Shown here piece after piece: positions 1-8,324 of a stretch of DNA of 28,418 bases; positions within the stretch are counted from its first letter, which is position 1; each line of letters starts with the position of its first letter. This DNA is from JBCDGZ01 sp038750655 (GTDB taxonomy: Bacteria > Bacteroidota > Bacteroidia > Chitinophagales > Saprospiraceae): contig JBCDGZ010000107.1 in NCBI GenBank assembly GCA_038750655.1, positions 1-28,418 on the forward strand. The letters are read 5' to 3'. Below the pieces are notes generated by a model. That model searched no databases and had not been told where the DNA came from. It worked only from the letters and a program-made list of their open reading frames with translations. The translations under genes were made by a program, and so were the position numbers.

Positions 1-29
1 CTGAAATCTTTTGCAGATTTCAGGCTTTT
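1..29 (+). terminator. Rho-independent terminator of a gene upstream of the window
   Basis: A perfect 9-bp inverted repeat, CTGAAATCT (1-9) and AGATTTCAG (15-23), encloses a 5-nt loop and is followed by GCTTTTT. It should end a plus-strand gene lying before the window. Confidence 0.8.
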
Positions 30-64
30 TCTATTGGGAGACTGTATTCTCGTTCAAATGATTG

Positions 65-72
65 TACCTTTA
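65..72 (+). promoter_or_regulatory. Candidate -7 promoter box for the LRR-like secreted protein
   Basis: TACCTTTA matches the Bacteroidota -7 consensus TAnnTTTG at 7 of 8 positions. It lies 41 bp before the ATG at 114, just after the terminator. No convincing -33 TTG was seen at the usual distance, so this is a weak call. Confidence 0.35.
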
Positions 73-113
73 TCCTTATAAGCTCGTGTCCAACGCCTTT
101 GAAAACTTAAAAC

Positions 114-3077
114 ATGAAACGCCTTTTACTCCTCTTTACCCTTGCCCTGTGTGGCCTTATTCCTCGTGCGCAAGCGCAGTGCGGTACGCTACAATTAGGA
201 ATTGTCATTACCAACCAGGAAGATGTCGACAGCTTTGCCATCCGCTATCCCAACTGTACCCAGATTATGGGTGACCTGACCATTGCTGGAAAGACCCACC
301 TCGGGGAGCCTTTCCCCGGTACTCCCATCAGTAATTTACAAGGACTCAATCAGGTTAAAATCATTGAAGCGAACCTTGTAATCCGACAATGCGATAGCCT
401 GGCCGATCTGAGGGGCTTGGAAGGGATAGAAGAAATTCACCGCGATCTCCACCTGAATGATAACAGTGGGCTGGTTAGCCTGGAGGGCTTGAATAATTTG
501 CGTACGGTGAGAGATGTGGTGGTGGAACGACCGCGCTTTACTGACTTTACGGGACTGGATAGCCTGAGCGAGGTCATCCGTTCCCTCAATGTCGAAGAGC
601 TATACTTTCATCCCTTTAGTTTTAAGGGCTTGGAGCAGCTGAAGAGTATCGGGCAGAATCTCCACATCGATAAAGCGCCGACGCTGACCAGCATGGCGGG
701 CTTAAAAAACCTGGAAACGATTGGGCTAAGCTTGGTCATCCAATCTGCCAGGGACTTGAGTTATTTGGGTATGGAGCAGCTGCAGTCCATTGGAGGAGAA
801 TTTTTCATCAATCTGGTGGATTCGCTCGAAGATTTTTCTGGAATGGGCCAACTACGCAGTATTGATGGTAATTTTACCATCGGAAAGCTGGATGCTCTTA
901 AGCGTTTTGATGGATTAGAAAGCCTGGAAAGCATTGGGGAAAATTTTTATTTGGGATACAAAATTCAGGGGGATCATGCCAGCGGGCTGGCCAAGCTCCA
1001 ATCCGTAGGCGGAAACTTTGAACTCAAAATGTACATGGAAAATACCGGAGGTCTGGAGCAGCTGCAATACGTCGGCGGAGATTGCCACATCGATGCCCAT
1101 TTTCCGGAGGGCGCAGCGGCCTTTGGCCAGCTCGCTGAAGTGGGCGGCGACCTAAACATCGATCTCACTGATCGCCCCCTTACCCAACTCTACTCCATGC
1201 CCAACCTAACCAAAGTCGGCAAAGACCTTACGATATTCAGAGGCTATCAGCTGCGCGACCTCCACGGCCTTCATAAGCTCAAAGAGATTGGCGAAGAACT
1301 GACCCTTCAATTCCTCAGTCACATCACTGATTTCTCTGGGCTGGATAGCCTGCAAAGTGTGGATAAAATCACCCTGATCCGCGCCAATTCCCTACAAAAC
1401 TTCTATGGCCTAGAAGCCCTGCAAACTGTGGATAAATTCCAGATCGAAAGTTGTCTAACCCTCCGAACACTCGAAGGCATGGAGCCCTTTGACCAGCTCT
1501 CTCAGCTCGAATTGATGGGAAACGACTCGCTGAATGATATTTCTGCCATCCGCAATATTCCTCCCAGTACGCTCAATTATCTCCTCCTCAGAAATAACCC
1601 TAAGCTGTCCGTATGCCACGAATTGAACATCTGTAACTACCTCCACGACGGCGGCGGCAACAGTATATTCGACAACGCTCCGGGCTGTAACAGTTTTTAC
1701 GAGGTGCTGGACAATTGTGAGGACTACCTACGACTGCATTATCAACTCTTCTACGACCTCAACCAGAACAAACGCAAGGACAGCCTGGAAGCCTTTCTCC
1801 CCGGGGCCTGCATCTACATCGCCCCCCTCAACTACAAGGCCCTCCAATCCCCCGATAAGATAGGACAGCTTTTCGTAGAAGAGGGCAGCTATACCGTCTC
1901 CTACGACCCCAGCTGTAGCCCCGAATGGGGCCTGAGCACCGACAGCAGCAGTTATCAAGTGAGCGTGGACTATACTCAAGCTACGGACACTTTGCAATTT
2001 GGACTTTATCCTACCGTAAAAATCTCCGAAGTCATCGCCTCGGTACACGTCCCAACGGTCCGCTGCGGCACTTCGGGTGCCTTTGAGGTCCATGCGCATA
2101 ATTTAGGAACCACCGTTGCGGAAGGAACCCTGTGGCTAGAACTGAAAAACGACATCGAATTTTCGGCGGCTATTGATTCTTTTGATGTCAATGAGGACGA
2201 TGAGCGATTTGGTTGGCACTTTACCAACCTGACCCCAGGGTACTCTATCGGAAAAAAGATCAGTCTGCAAGTCCCCATTTCGGTGGGCAGCCCCCTACAG
2301 CTCGATGCCTATGTGGAATATACCGATGATAATGGGGCTCAGCTCTCCCAGACCTTCGAACAGACAAGTACCATCCTCTGCGCCTACGACCCTAACGATA
2401 AGCTGGTCACGCCCGGCCGCGATAACCACTATACCCTATTTGAAGAAGACCTTTTTTACACCATCCGCTTCCAAAATACCGGAAATGCCGAAGCCTATGA
2501 TGTTTTCATTCGCGATACACTTGACTCGCAACTCGATTACAGCAGCTTTCGCGTATTAGGCACCAGCCATCCGGAGCAGTTGCAAACCCTGGTGGAAGAT
2601 GACCGCCATCTTCTTTTTGAATTCAAAAATATTTTTCTGCCCGACAGCACCAGCGACTTCGAAGGCAGCCAAGGCTATGTCAGCTATCGGATCAGTCCGC
2701 TGCCTGGCTTGCCGGAGCAAACTGAGATCAACAACTCGGCGAGCATCTACTTTGATTTCAACCCTCCAATCCACACCAATCTCACCAGAAACATCCTAGT
2801 CAGTGAGCTGGTTAATGTAAGCGATCCGCCTTCGGCTGCCCCCTATGCCATTTCCATCTCCCCTAATCCAACCAACGGCGAGGTACAGATCAAAAGCCTT
2901 GATTGGAAAGCCGCACAGCTAAAACTCATGGATAGTAGTGGGCAATTGCTGTTGCAAGGCCCTTTTAGTGGAGATGCCCTATTGGATATGGAAGATTTTC
3001 CGGACGGATTGTATTTCCTCTCAATTTCTACAGAGCAGGATATATCCACCCACAAATTGCTCAAATTGACCCAATAA
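114..3077 (+). CDS. Secreted leucine-rich-repeat-like protein with T9SS type A sorting domain
   Basis: This 987-residue protein is probably exported by Sec and then delivered to the cell surface or medium by the type IX system. It starts with a clear signal peptide (KR, a hydrophobic core, cleavage near AQA-QC at residue 21). Residues of about 30-500 form many irregular repeats of roughly 23-25 residues with the pattern GL..L.sIG.nl.I, resembling receptor-L/LRR domains. A Cys-rich cap follows (CHELNIC, about 501-545). Next comes a SdrD-B-like segment starting YDLNQNKRKDS (about 545). A region of about 755-905 starts CAYDPNDK and contains NNSASIYFDFNPPI, typical of the DUF11-like/DUF7619 domain found before T9SS tails. 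The C-terminal 75 residues have the sorting-domain hallmarks SPNPTNGEV and DGLYFLSI. The ligand is unknown; adhesion or binding is inference. The gene stands alone and converges with pyrF 20 bp away. Confidence 0.88.
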   Translation: MKRLLLLFTLALCGLIPRAQAQCGTLQLGIVITNQEDVDSFAIRYPNCTQIMGDLTIAGKTHLGEPFPGTPISNLQGLNQVKIIEANLVIRQCDSLADLRGLEGIEEIHRDLHLNDNSGLVSLEGLNNLRTVRDVVVERPRFTDFTGLDSLSEVIRSLNVEELYFHPFSFKGLEQLKSIGQNLHIDKAPTLTSMAGLKNLETIGLSLVIQSARDLSYLGMEQLQSIGGEFFINLVDSLEDFSGMGQLRSIDGNFTIGKLDALKRFDGLESLESIGENFYLGYKIQGDHASGLAKLQSVGGNFELKMYMENTGGLEQLQYVGGDCHIDAHFPEGAAAFGQLAEVGGDLNIDLTDRPLTQLYSMPNLTKVGKDLTIFRGYQLRDLHGLHKLKEIGEELTLQFLSHITDFSGLDSLQSVDKITLIRANSLQNFYGLEALQTVDKFQIESCLTLRTLEGMEPFDQLSQLELMGNDSLNDISAIRNIPPSTLNYLLLRNNPKLSVCHELNICNYLHDGGGNSIFDNAPGCNSFYEVLDNCEDYLRLHYQLFYDLNQNKRKDSLEAFLPGACIYIAPLNYKALQSPDKIGQLFVEEGSYTVSYDPSCSPEWGLSTDSSSYQVSVDYTQATDTLQFGLYPTVKISEVIASVHVPTVRCGTSGAFEVHAHNLGTTVAEGTLWLELKNDIEFSAAIDSFDVNEDDERFGWHFTNLTPGYSIGKKISLQVPISVGSPLQLDAYVEYTDDNGAQLSQTFEQTSTILCAYDPNDKLVTPGRDNHYTLFEEDLFYTIRFQNTGNAEAYDVFIRDTLDSQLDYSSFRVLGTSHPEQLQTLVEDDRHLLFEFKNIFLPDSTSDFEGSQGYVSYRISPLPGLPEQTEINNSASIYFDFNPPIHTNLTRNILVSELVNVSDPPSAAPYAISISPNPTNGEVQIKSLDWKAAQLKLMDSSGQLLLQGPFSGDALLDMEDFPDGLYFLSISTEQDISTHKLLKLTQ

Positions 3078-3097
3078 GCCTTCAGCAGCGAAGTTTG

Positions 3098-3916
3098 TTA
3101 GACGCCTACGGTACTCAGCAGCTTCGCCATACGCTGTTGCAGGCCGAGCGCGGAGGCCCTGGCCGCCTCTGCAAAGTCCTCGCCGGAGCTGGCGAAGATG
3201 ATCCCCCGCGAGGAGTTGACCAGTAAGCCACACTTATCATTCAGGCCGTACTGCGAGAGCCCCTCCAAATCGCCCCCCTGGGCGCCTACGCCGGGAACGA
3301 GCAGAAAGTTGTCAGGGGCGATGGCCCGGATGGCCTTAAATTGCTCAGGATGGGTCGCACCGACGACGAACATCATCTGATCCAGATTGCCCCAGTGCTG
3401 GGCCTTGCGCATCACTTTTTCGAACAGGGGCTGGCCGGCCTCTTGCGAGGTCATTTGGAAATCTTGGCTGCCTTTATTAGAAGTCAGGGCCAGGAGGATG
3501 ACCCATTTGTTGTCAAACGCTAAGAAGGGCTGTACGGAGTCGATACCCATGTAGGGAGCGACAGTTACCGCGTCGAAGTCCATCGTTTCGAAGAAGGCTT
3601 TGGCGTAGAGGCGGGAGGTATTGCCGATGTCGCCGCGCTTAGCGTCCGCGATGGTGAAGTGAGTGTTGGGGATGTAACTTATAGTCTTACGTAGCGAACG
3701 CCAGCCCGCTTCTCCTCGCGACTCGTAAAAAGCAATGTTAGGCTTGTAGGCAACACAGAGGTCTTTGGTCGCATCGATAATGGCTTTGTTGAATTCAAAT
3801 ACCGGATCATCGAGGTGCTGTAGGTGTGGAGGGATACGCTCGTAATCAGAATCGAGGCCAACGCAGAGATAAGATTGTTTTTGACTAATTTGTTGAAAGA
3901 GGTCGTTTCGGGTCAT
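3098..3916 (-). CDS. pyrF: Orotidine 5'-phosphate decarboxylase
   Basis: Converts OMP to UMP, the last step of de novo pyrimidine synthesis, in the cytosol. The 272-residue length fits the longer bacterial PyrF subfamily. The active-site signature DAKRGDIGNTS begins at residue 91, with catalytic Lys93 between Asp91 and Asp96. A second Lys is in YKPN (Lys58), an early substrate Asp is in GLDSD, and the phosphate-binding end VPGVGAQGG is present. The ATG at 3916 gives the expected N-terminus. It lies 47 bp downstream of the NifU-domain gene on the same strand and may be cotranscribed with it; no separate TAnnTTTG box was found in that gap. The functional link to the Fe-S genes upstream is not obvious. 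Confidence 0.95.
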   Translation of the reverse strand: MTRNDLFQQISQKQSYLCVGLDSDYERIPPHLQHLDDPVFEFNKAIIDATKDLCVAYKPNIAFYESRGEAGWRSLRKTISYIPNTHFTIADAKRGDIGNTSRLYAKAFFETMDFDAVTVAPYMGIDSVQPFLAFDNKWVILLALTSNKGSQDFQMTSQEAGQPLFEKVMRKAQHWGNLDQMMFVVGATHPEQFKAIRAIAPDNFLLVPGVGAQGGDLEGLSQYGLNDKCGLLVNSSRGIIFASSGEDFAEAARASALGLQQRMAKLLSTVGV

Positions 3917-3963
3917 ACCGATGACAGGAGTATTAGGAGTGATTGAACTGTAAATACAGGGGC

Positions 3964-4245
3964 TTAGGTTACACCGTTGACGGCTTCGACACCAGCAATT
4001 TCTGGAATCTTGCTGCGCAGAGCTTGCTCGACACCTGCCTTCATCGTCATGGCAGACATGTTACAGGATTCGCAGTTGCCAAGCCATTTGATTTGAACTT
4101 GCATATCGTCGGTCACATCGACGACTTCAACGTTTCCACCATCGACGGCTAGGTGCGGACGGACGTCGTCCAAAGCGCGATCAATTCTTCCCATAAGTTC
4201 TTTTCTTTCCTCAGCTGACATAACGTTATCTATTGATTTATACAC
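3964..4245 (-). CDS. NifU C-terminal-domain (Nfu-type) iron-sulfur carrier protein
   Basis: A small cytosolic protein of 93 residues consisting of the NifU C-terminal domain alone. It is expected to hold a transient Fe-S cluster between monomers and pass it to apo-enzymes. The hallmark CxxC is in GNCESCNMS (Cys58, Cys61), preceded by the conserved PHLAVDGGNVEVV. Two starts are possible: ATG at 4245, or ATG at 4221 (MSAEERKEL), which would begin closer to the domain; the sequence does not decide. It follows the Mrp/ApbC gene (119-bp gap), a pairing that fits a shared role in Fe-S assembly, but it also has its own promoter candidate at 4291-4321. Confidence 0.9.
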   Translation of the reverse strand: MYKSIDNVMSAEERKELMGRIDRALDDVRPHLAVDGGNVEVVDVTDDMQVQIKWLGNCESCNMSAMTMKAGVEQALRSKIPEIAGVEAVNGVT

Positions 4246-4290
4246 AATTATATATTTTTACCCAAAGAATAATTACAAACATCCACCTTG

Positions 4291-4321
4291 CAAAGATACT
4301 AAGAAGGTCTCGAAACTTCAA
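4291..4321 (-). promoter_or_regulatory. Promoter for the NifU-domain gene
   Basis: Read on the minus strand, TATCTTTG (4298 to 4291) is a perfect TAnnTTTG box. A TTG (4321-4319) lies 20 bp upstream, as expected for the -33 element. The predicted start is about 40 nt before the ATG at 4245. Confidence 0.6.
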
Positions 4322-4364
4322 TTAATGCCCTTAAATTAACCAAAGCTTAGTTGAATAACAATTC

Positions 4365-5462
4365 TTAGAGCTTAACGTTCACAACTGGAGTCGGAGGCCT
4401 CGACTCATTCCGCATAGCGACTTGAATGGCAGTCTGTTTGGCAATTTTTTCGAAGAATGCCCCTAGTGTGGGTTCATCCTCTCGTAAGATAGCCGGGAGG
4501 CCCTGATCGCCTGCCTCGCGAATCCCTTGGATCAGCGGCACCTGTCCAAGCAGAACGGATTTACTCAGCTTAGCCATTTCTTTACCTCCCCCTTCGCCAA
4601 AGATGAAATACTTATTATCGGGCAATTCTTTAGGGGTAAACCAGCTCATATTCTCCACCACTCCCAAAATCGGTACATCGACGGAAGGCAGTAAGAACAT
4701 ATTCATAGCCTTGATAGCATCGGCAATAGCGACCTGCTGCGGAGTGGTGACCAGCACAGCCCCGGTGACGGAGACGGTTTGCACGAGTGTTAGTTGAATG
4801 TCGCCGGTACCGGGAGGCAAGTCGACAACGAGATAATCCAGCTCTGGCCAGAGGCAATCGCGGAAGAATTGTTTGATGATGGCGGCCAGCCGGGGCCCGC
4901 GCAGGACGACGGCTTGCTCTGGTTCGATGATGAAGCCAATGGACATGACGTTGAGGCCGTAGGCTTGAAGCGGAACGATCTTGTGTCCGCCGTCCATTTC
5001 GCGCACTTGGGGGCGCTGCCCCTGCAAGCCCAGCATGGTTGGAATGGAAGGCCCGTAGAGGTCGGCATCGATCAGTCCGACTCTGGCGCCCAGCTTTTGC
5101 AATCCCAAGGCCAGGTTGACCGAAACGGTAGACTTCCCGACTCCGCCCTTTCCCGAGGCTACGGCAATGATATTGCGAACCTGTGGCATGCTGTTCCTGG
5201 CTGGTGGTGCCTGACGATTCAGCGCCATCATGTGCACATGTACTTGAGCGGTGGGATAAACGTCCTGAACGGCCTCCATACACGCAAAATTCAAGTCCTC
5301 CTTACCCGGCATCGTCATGGTCGGCAGTTCGAGGGTGAAGGAAATATTATTGCCGCTAATTTCAAGGTCTCTGACCATGTTGAGGCTGATTAAGTCCTGG
5401 TTCTTTCCGGGAACCATCACTTTAGTCAGTGCCTCAACCACCTTCGTTTTGTTAAACTCCAT
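4365..5462 (-). CDS. apbC: Mrp/NBP35-family iron-sulfur cluster carrier ATPase
   Basis: A cytosolic P-loop ATPase of 365 residues that, by family, carries Fe-S clusters to target proteins. Residues 1 to about 90 form the MIP18-like (DUF59) domain that often precedes bacterial Mrp ATPases. The deviant Walker A GKGGVGKST is at 104-112. Further motifs are DADLYGPSIP (switch I), VDLPPGTGD (Walker B-like) and VTTPQQVA. The CxxC cluster ligands seen in many ApbC/Nbp35 proteins are absent: the equivalent stretch reads ENMSWFTPKELPDN. The ATG at 5462 is preceded by an AAGGT ribosome-binding-like sequence and a TAnnTTTG box. It is divergent from ribF and upstream of the NifU-domain gene. Confidence 0.92.
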   Translation of the reverse strand: MEFNKTKVVEALTKVMVPGKNQDLISLNMVRDLEISGNNISFTLELPTMTMPGKEDLNFACMEAVQDVYPTAQVHVHMMALNRQAPPARNSMPQVRNIIAVASGKGGVGKSTVSVNLALGLQKLGARVGLIDADLYGPSIPTMLGLQGQRPQVREMDGGHKIVPLQAYGLNVMSIGFIIEPEQAVVLRGPRLAAIIKQFFRDCLWPELDYLVVDLPPGTGDIQLTLVQTVSVTGAVLVTTPQQVAIADAIKAMNMFLLPSVDVPILGVVENMSWFTPKELPDNKYFIFGEGGGKEMAKLSKSVLLGQVPLIQGIREAGDQGLPAILREDEPTLGAFFEKIAKQTAIQVAMRNESRPPTPVVNVKL

Positions 5463-5485
5463 TACTTACCTTTTGAACTTTGGCG

Positions 5486-5493
5486 CAAAGGTA
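5486..5493 (-). promoter_or_regulatory. -7 promoter box of apbC
   Basis: TACCTTTG on the minus strand is a perfect TAnnTTTG match ending 23 nt before the ATG at 5462. The predicted leader is short, about 15-17 nt, and contains AAAGGTAAG. No clear -33 TTG was found. Confidence 0.55.
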
Positions 5494-5561
5494 CGAACTT
5501 ATACTAATAATTTTTTAGAATATGTAGGGGACATTTTATTTTCTGAGCTGTGGTAAATTGC

Positions 5562-5569
5562 TACATTTG
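5562..5569 (+). promoter_or_regulatory. -7 promoter box of the ribF fusion gene, almost touching the start codon
   Basis: TACATTTG is a perfect TAnnTTTG match. Only 7 nt separate it from the ATG at 5577, so transcription would begin at or next to the start codon, giving a leaderless mRNA. It is divergent from the apbC promoter. Confidence 0.55.
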
Positions 5570-5576
5570 CAGGACG

Positions 5577-7571
5577 ATGCAAATCCACAAAGATCTTTCG
5601 ACATTACCCGCTTTTCGGAATGCTGCCCTTTCTATCGGTTCTTTTGACGGTGTCCATAAGGGGCACCAGAAGATCATTCAGCGGTTGCGGCAATTGGCCA
5701 AGGAGGTCAACGGCGAAAGTATCGTGATCACCTTTCACCCCCATCCTCGTCTGCTCCTCTATCCCGACGATCAGCGCCTGCGATTGTTGAATACGGTAGA
5801 TGAAAAAGTAGAATTGCTGCGGCATTATGGCGTCGATCATGTCGTCATCGTTCAGTTCGACGAGACCTTTTCCCAGCAAAGTCCCGAGGAATACATTGAG
5901 CAGTTTTTGATCGAAAAATTCAATCCAAGTTGTATTGTCATTGGTTACGATCATCGCTTTGGACGCAACCGAGCGGGAAATATCGAATTGCTGCGATCCT
6001 ACGCTGAGCGCAACAGTATTCGTATTGTAGAAATTGAAAAGCAGGAAGTTGAAGATATTGCGGTCAGTTCTACCAAAATTCGCAAGGCGCTCGAAGGAGG
6101 CGACATCAGTAACGCCACCCATTTTCAGGGCCATTATTTTTCTGTAACTGGAACGGTCGTACACGGCCAGAAACTGGGTAAATCGCTGGGCTTTCCCACC
6201 GCTAACCTCCAAATTGGGCACCGCCATAAGCTCATCCCTAAAGAAGGGGTCTACGCCGTCTACGTCTACCACAAAGAGCAACGTTACGATGCCATGCTCT
6301 ACATTGGCCAACGCCCTACGATTGAAGACCACAACAAACGCAGCATTGAAGTCAATATTTTTGATTTCGAGCAGGACATCTATAGTCAGGAGTTGCGCAT
6401 TGAATTTGTGGCGTTTATCCGCGAAGACCTTCAGCTCAGCGGGCTGGAGGCGCTAAAAGCACAATTAGCTAAAGACAAACGCAGTACCTTGGAGGTATTA
6501 AAAAAAAAGCAAGCTCCCGAGCAAAAACCAGCCCTTGAAGTCCCGGAAGTAGCCATTGTGATCCTAAATTACAATGGCCCCAAGCACCTGAGTCAGTTCC
6601 TACCTTCTGTGAAGGCCAGCACCTATACCAATTTCAAAATTTATGTAGTTGATAATGGTTCGACCGATAATTCGATTGCTGTTTTGGAAAAAGAATTTCC
6701 GGAGGTGCTCATCAAGGCGCTGCCCCAAAATTATGGCTTCGCGGAAGGATATAACCAAGGCTTGAAGGGCATTGAGGGGGATTACTATATTCTGTTGAAT
6801 TCGGATGTGGAGGTGGAGCCAGGTTGGATTGAGCCGATTATTAAGCTAATGGAATCTGACGCGACAATTGGGGCCTGCCAGCCCAAGATTAATGCCTATC
6901 AAACCAAACAGTATTTCGAACACGCCGGGGCCAGCGGCGGTTGGATGGATCAACTGGGCTATCCTTTCTGTCGAGGTCGGCTGTTCCACGTCATCGAAGA
7001 AGATCAGGGGCAATACGACAGTCAGATGGAGGTCTTCTGGGCTTCGGGTGCAGCCATGTTTGTTCGTCCCAGGCTTTTCCAAGAGCTGGGCGGCTTCGAC
7101 GGTGACTTTTTTGCGCATCTTGAAGAAATCGACCTTTGCTGGCGCATCAAGCGAGCGGGCTACCGCGTGATGGCCGAGCCTCAATCGGTGGTCTATCACC
7201 TCGGCGGAGGCACTTTGCAATATGATAATCCGCAGAAGACTTATCTGAATTTTAGAAACAGCCTCTTTACTCTCCTCAAAAACGAACGCTTGGGCAAGCT
7301 ACTCTGGCTGATACCGCTACGGCTGATCCTAGATGGTGTAGCGGGCGGACTCTTTCTCTCTCAAGGTAAAATCTCGCATATCTGGGCCATTATTCGGGCC
7401 CACGGTGGATTTTATGCTAATTTGGGGAAAATGTGGCGCAAGAGAAATCAGATTGACCAAATCATCGAGCAGCTGCGCATCTCTCCGATGACCAATCGCA
7501 AGGGCGTCCTGTCGGGGAGCCTGCTGTGGCGCTTCTACATCCGCCGCAAGAAACGTTTTAGTGAGCTTTAA
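5577..7571 (+). CDS. ribF: RibF (riboflavin kinase/FAD synthetase) fused to a family 2 glycosyltransferase
   Basis: One open frame of 664 codons encodes two unrelated enzymes. Residues 1 to about 310 are a full-length RibF, which makes FMN and FAD from riboflavin: the nucleotidyltransferase motif GSFDGVHKGH is at 21-30, GYDHRFGRNRAGN follows, and the flavokinase motif GFPTAN is near 204. Residues from about 325 form a GT-A glycosyltransferase beginning VAIVILNYNG, with DNGSTDNS near 358, the DxD-like LNSDVEV near 406, and FAHLEEIDLCWRIKRAGYR, ending with a basic tail. GT2 enzymes of this type transfer sugars to rhamnan or O-antigen-like chains; the substrate is unknown. I chose ATG 5577 over the GTG at 5550 because the latter overlaps the -7 box. 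The linker codes KKKQAPEQK from a run of nine A. The glycosyltransferase has no ATG, GTG or TTG of its own in frame before its first strand. RluA follows after 8 bp. A sequencing indel in the A run cannot be excluded. Confidence 0.88.
   Translation: MQIHKDLSTLPAFRNAALSIGSFDGVHKGHQKIIQRLRQLAKEVNGESIVITFHPHPRLLLYPDDQRLRLLNTVDEKVELLRHYGVDHVVIVQFDETFSQQSPEEYIEQFLIEKFNPSCIVIGYDHRFGRNRAGNIELLRSYAERNSIRIVEIEKQEVEDIAVSSTKIRKALEGGDISNATHFQGHYFSVTGTVVHGQKLGKSLGFPTANLQIGHRHKLIPKEGVYAVYVYHKEQRYDAMLYIGQRPTIEDHNKRSIEVNIFDFEQDIYSQELRIEFVAFIREDLQLSGLEALKAQLAKDKRSTLEVLKKKQAPEQKPALEVPEVAIVILNYNGPKHLSQFLPSVKASTYTNFKIYVVDNGSTDNSIAVLEKEFPEVLIKALPQNYGFAEGYNQGLKGIEGDYYILLNSDVEVEPGWIEPIIKLMESDATIGACQPKINAYQTKQYFEHAGASGGWMDQLGYPFCRGRLFHVIEEDQGQYDSQMEVFWASGAAMFVRPRLFQELGGFDGDFFAHLEEIDLCWRIKRAGYRVMAEPQSVVYHLGGGTLQYDNPQKTYLNFRNSLFTLLKNERLGKLLWLIPLRLILDGVAGGLFLSQGKISHIWAIIRAHGGFYANLGKMWRKRNQIDQIIEQLRISPMTNRKGVLSGSLLWRFYIRRKKRFSEL
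6500..6508 (+). other. A9 homopolymer at the RibF-glycosyltransferase junction
   Basis: Nine consecutive A sit exactly where RibF normally ends (codons 308-311, LKKK). Adding one A would lead to TGA at 6536-6538; losing one would lead to TAG at 6550-6552. Either slip yields a RibF-only protein with a short tail of about 12-16 residues. A runs of this length are known slippery sites for bacterial RNA polymerase; slippage here is inference. Confidence 0.5.
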
Positions 7572-7579
7572 GGCTTTTT

Positions 7580-8302
7580 ATGAAAAACAAACCTACGATT
7601 ATCTTCGAAGACGACCACCTGGTGGTGCTCAACAAGCCCGCAGGCACGCTGACCATCCCGGACCGCTACGCCCGCGAAATCCCCAATCTGCTGGGCTGGC
7701 TCAACCACCGCTACGGCAAGGTCTTCACCATCCATCGCCTCGACCGCGAGACCAGCGGCATCGTCTGCTTCGCCAAAACGGAGGCGGCCCACCGCCACCT
7801 CAGTCGCCAGTTTGAGCAGCGCACAGTAGACAAATACTACACCGTACTGGTCGAAGGGCAGGTCCATAGCGAAACGGGCATTATCGACAAGCCTATCGCC
7901 CCCAATCCACAAAAGCAGGGACGGATGATGATCAGCGCGAAAGGCAAGCCCTCGCTGACGCATTACCAGCTGCTGGAGCACTTCAAACATTTCAGCCTCC
8001 TGGAGGCCAACATCAAAACGGGGCGTACCCACCAGATTCGCATCCACTTCGAAGCCATCGGCTACCCCCTGGCCATCGATGCCGTTTACGGCCGCCGTGA
8101 CGCCTTCTTGTTGTCAATGGTCAAAAAGAAATACAAAACCAGCAAGGATGCCGAAGAGCGCCCACTGATGTCGCGCACCAGCCTACACGCCCGGCGACTG
8201 GCCTTCGACCACCCCGACAACCAGGAGCGAATCAACCTGGAAGCTCAGCTACCGAAGGATTTCAGCGCCGTACTTAAGCAGCTCAGGAAATGGGGAAAAT
8301 GA
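7580..8302 (+). CDS. RluA-family pseudouridine synthase
   Basis: A 240-residue RNA-modifying enzyme that isomerises uridine to pseudouridine in rRNA or tRNA. The family signature HRLDRETSGI begins at residue 52 and contains catalytic Asp55. Also present are VLNKPAGTLTIPDR near the start and GRTHQIRIHFEAIGYPLAIDAVYG after the middle, the usual RluA/RsuA-superfamily fold motifs. There is no N-terminal S4 domain, so it resembles the single-domain RluA/RluC-short type; the target base cannot be assigned. The ATG at 7580 lies 8 bp after the glycosyltransferase stop, consistent with cotranscription. The gene is clearly GC-rich. Confidence 0.92.
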   Translation: MKNKPTIIFEDDHLVVLNKPAGTLTIPDRYAREIPNLLGWLNHRYGKVFTIHRLDRETSGIVCFAKTEAAHRHLSRQFEQRTVDKYYTVLVEGQVHSETGIIDKPIAPNPQKQGRMMISAKGKPSLTHYQLLEHFKHFSLLEANIKTGRTHQIRIHFEAIGYPLAIDAVYGRRDAFLLSMVKKKYKTSKDAEERPLMSRTSLHARRLAFDHPDNQERINLEAQLPKDFSAVLKQLRKWGK

Positions 8303-8324
8303 TGGGGGTAAGCAAAATTAAGCG

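Noticed and set aside
4794..5393. 199-codon open frame on the plus strand across apbC
   Set aside because: It is antisense to a clearly conserved Mrp/ApbC gene, has no domain pattern of its own and comes from the codon bias of the real gene.
5604..6332. 242-codon open frame on the minus strand across the RibF part
   Set aside because: It mirrors a well-conserved RibF; composition and lack of motifs show a shadow frame.
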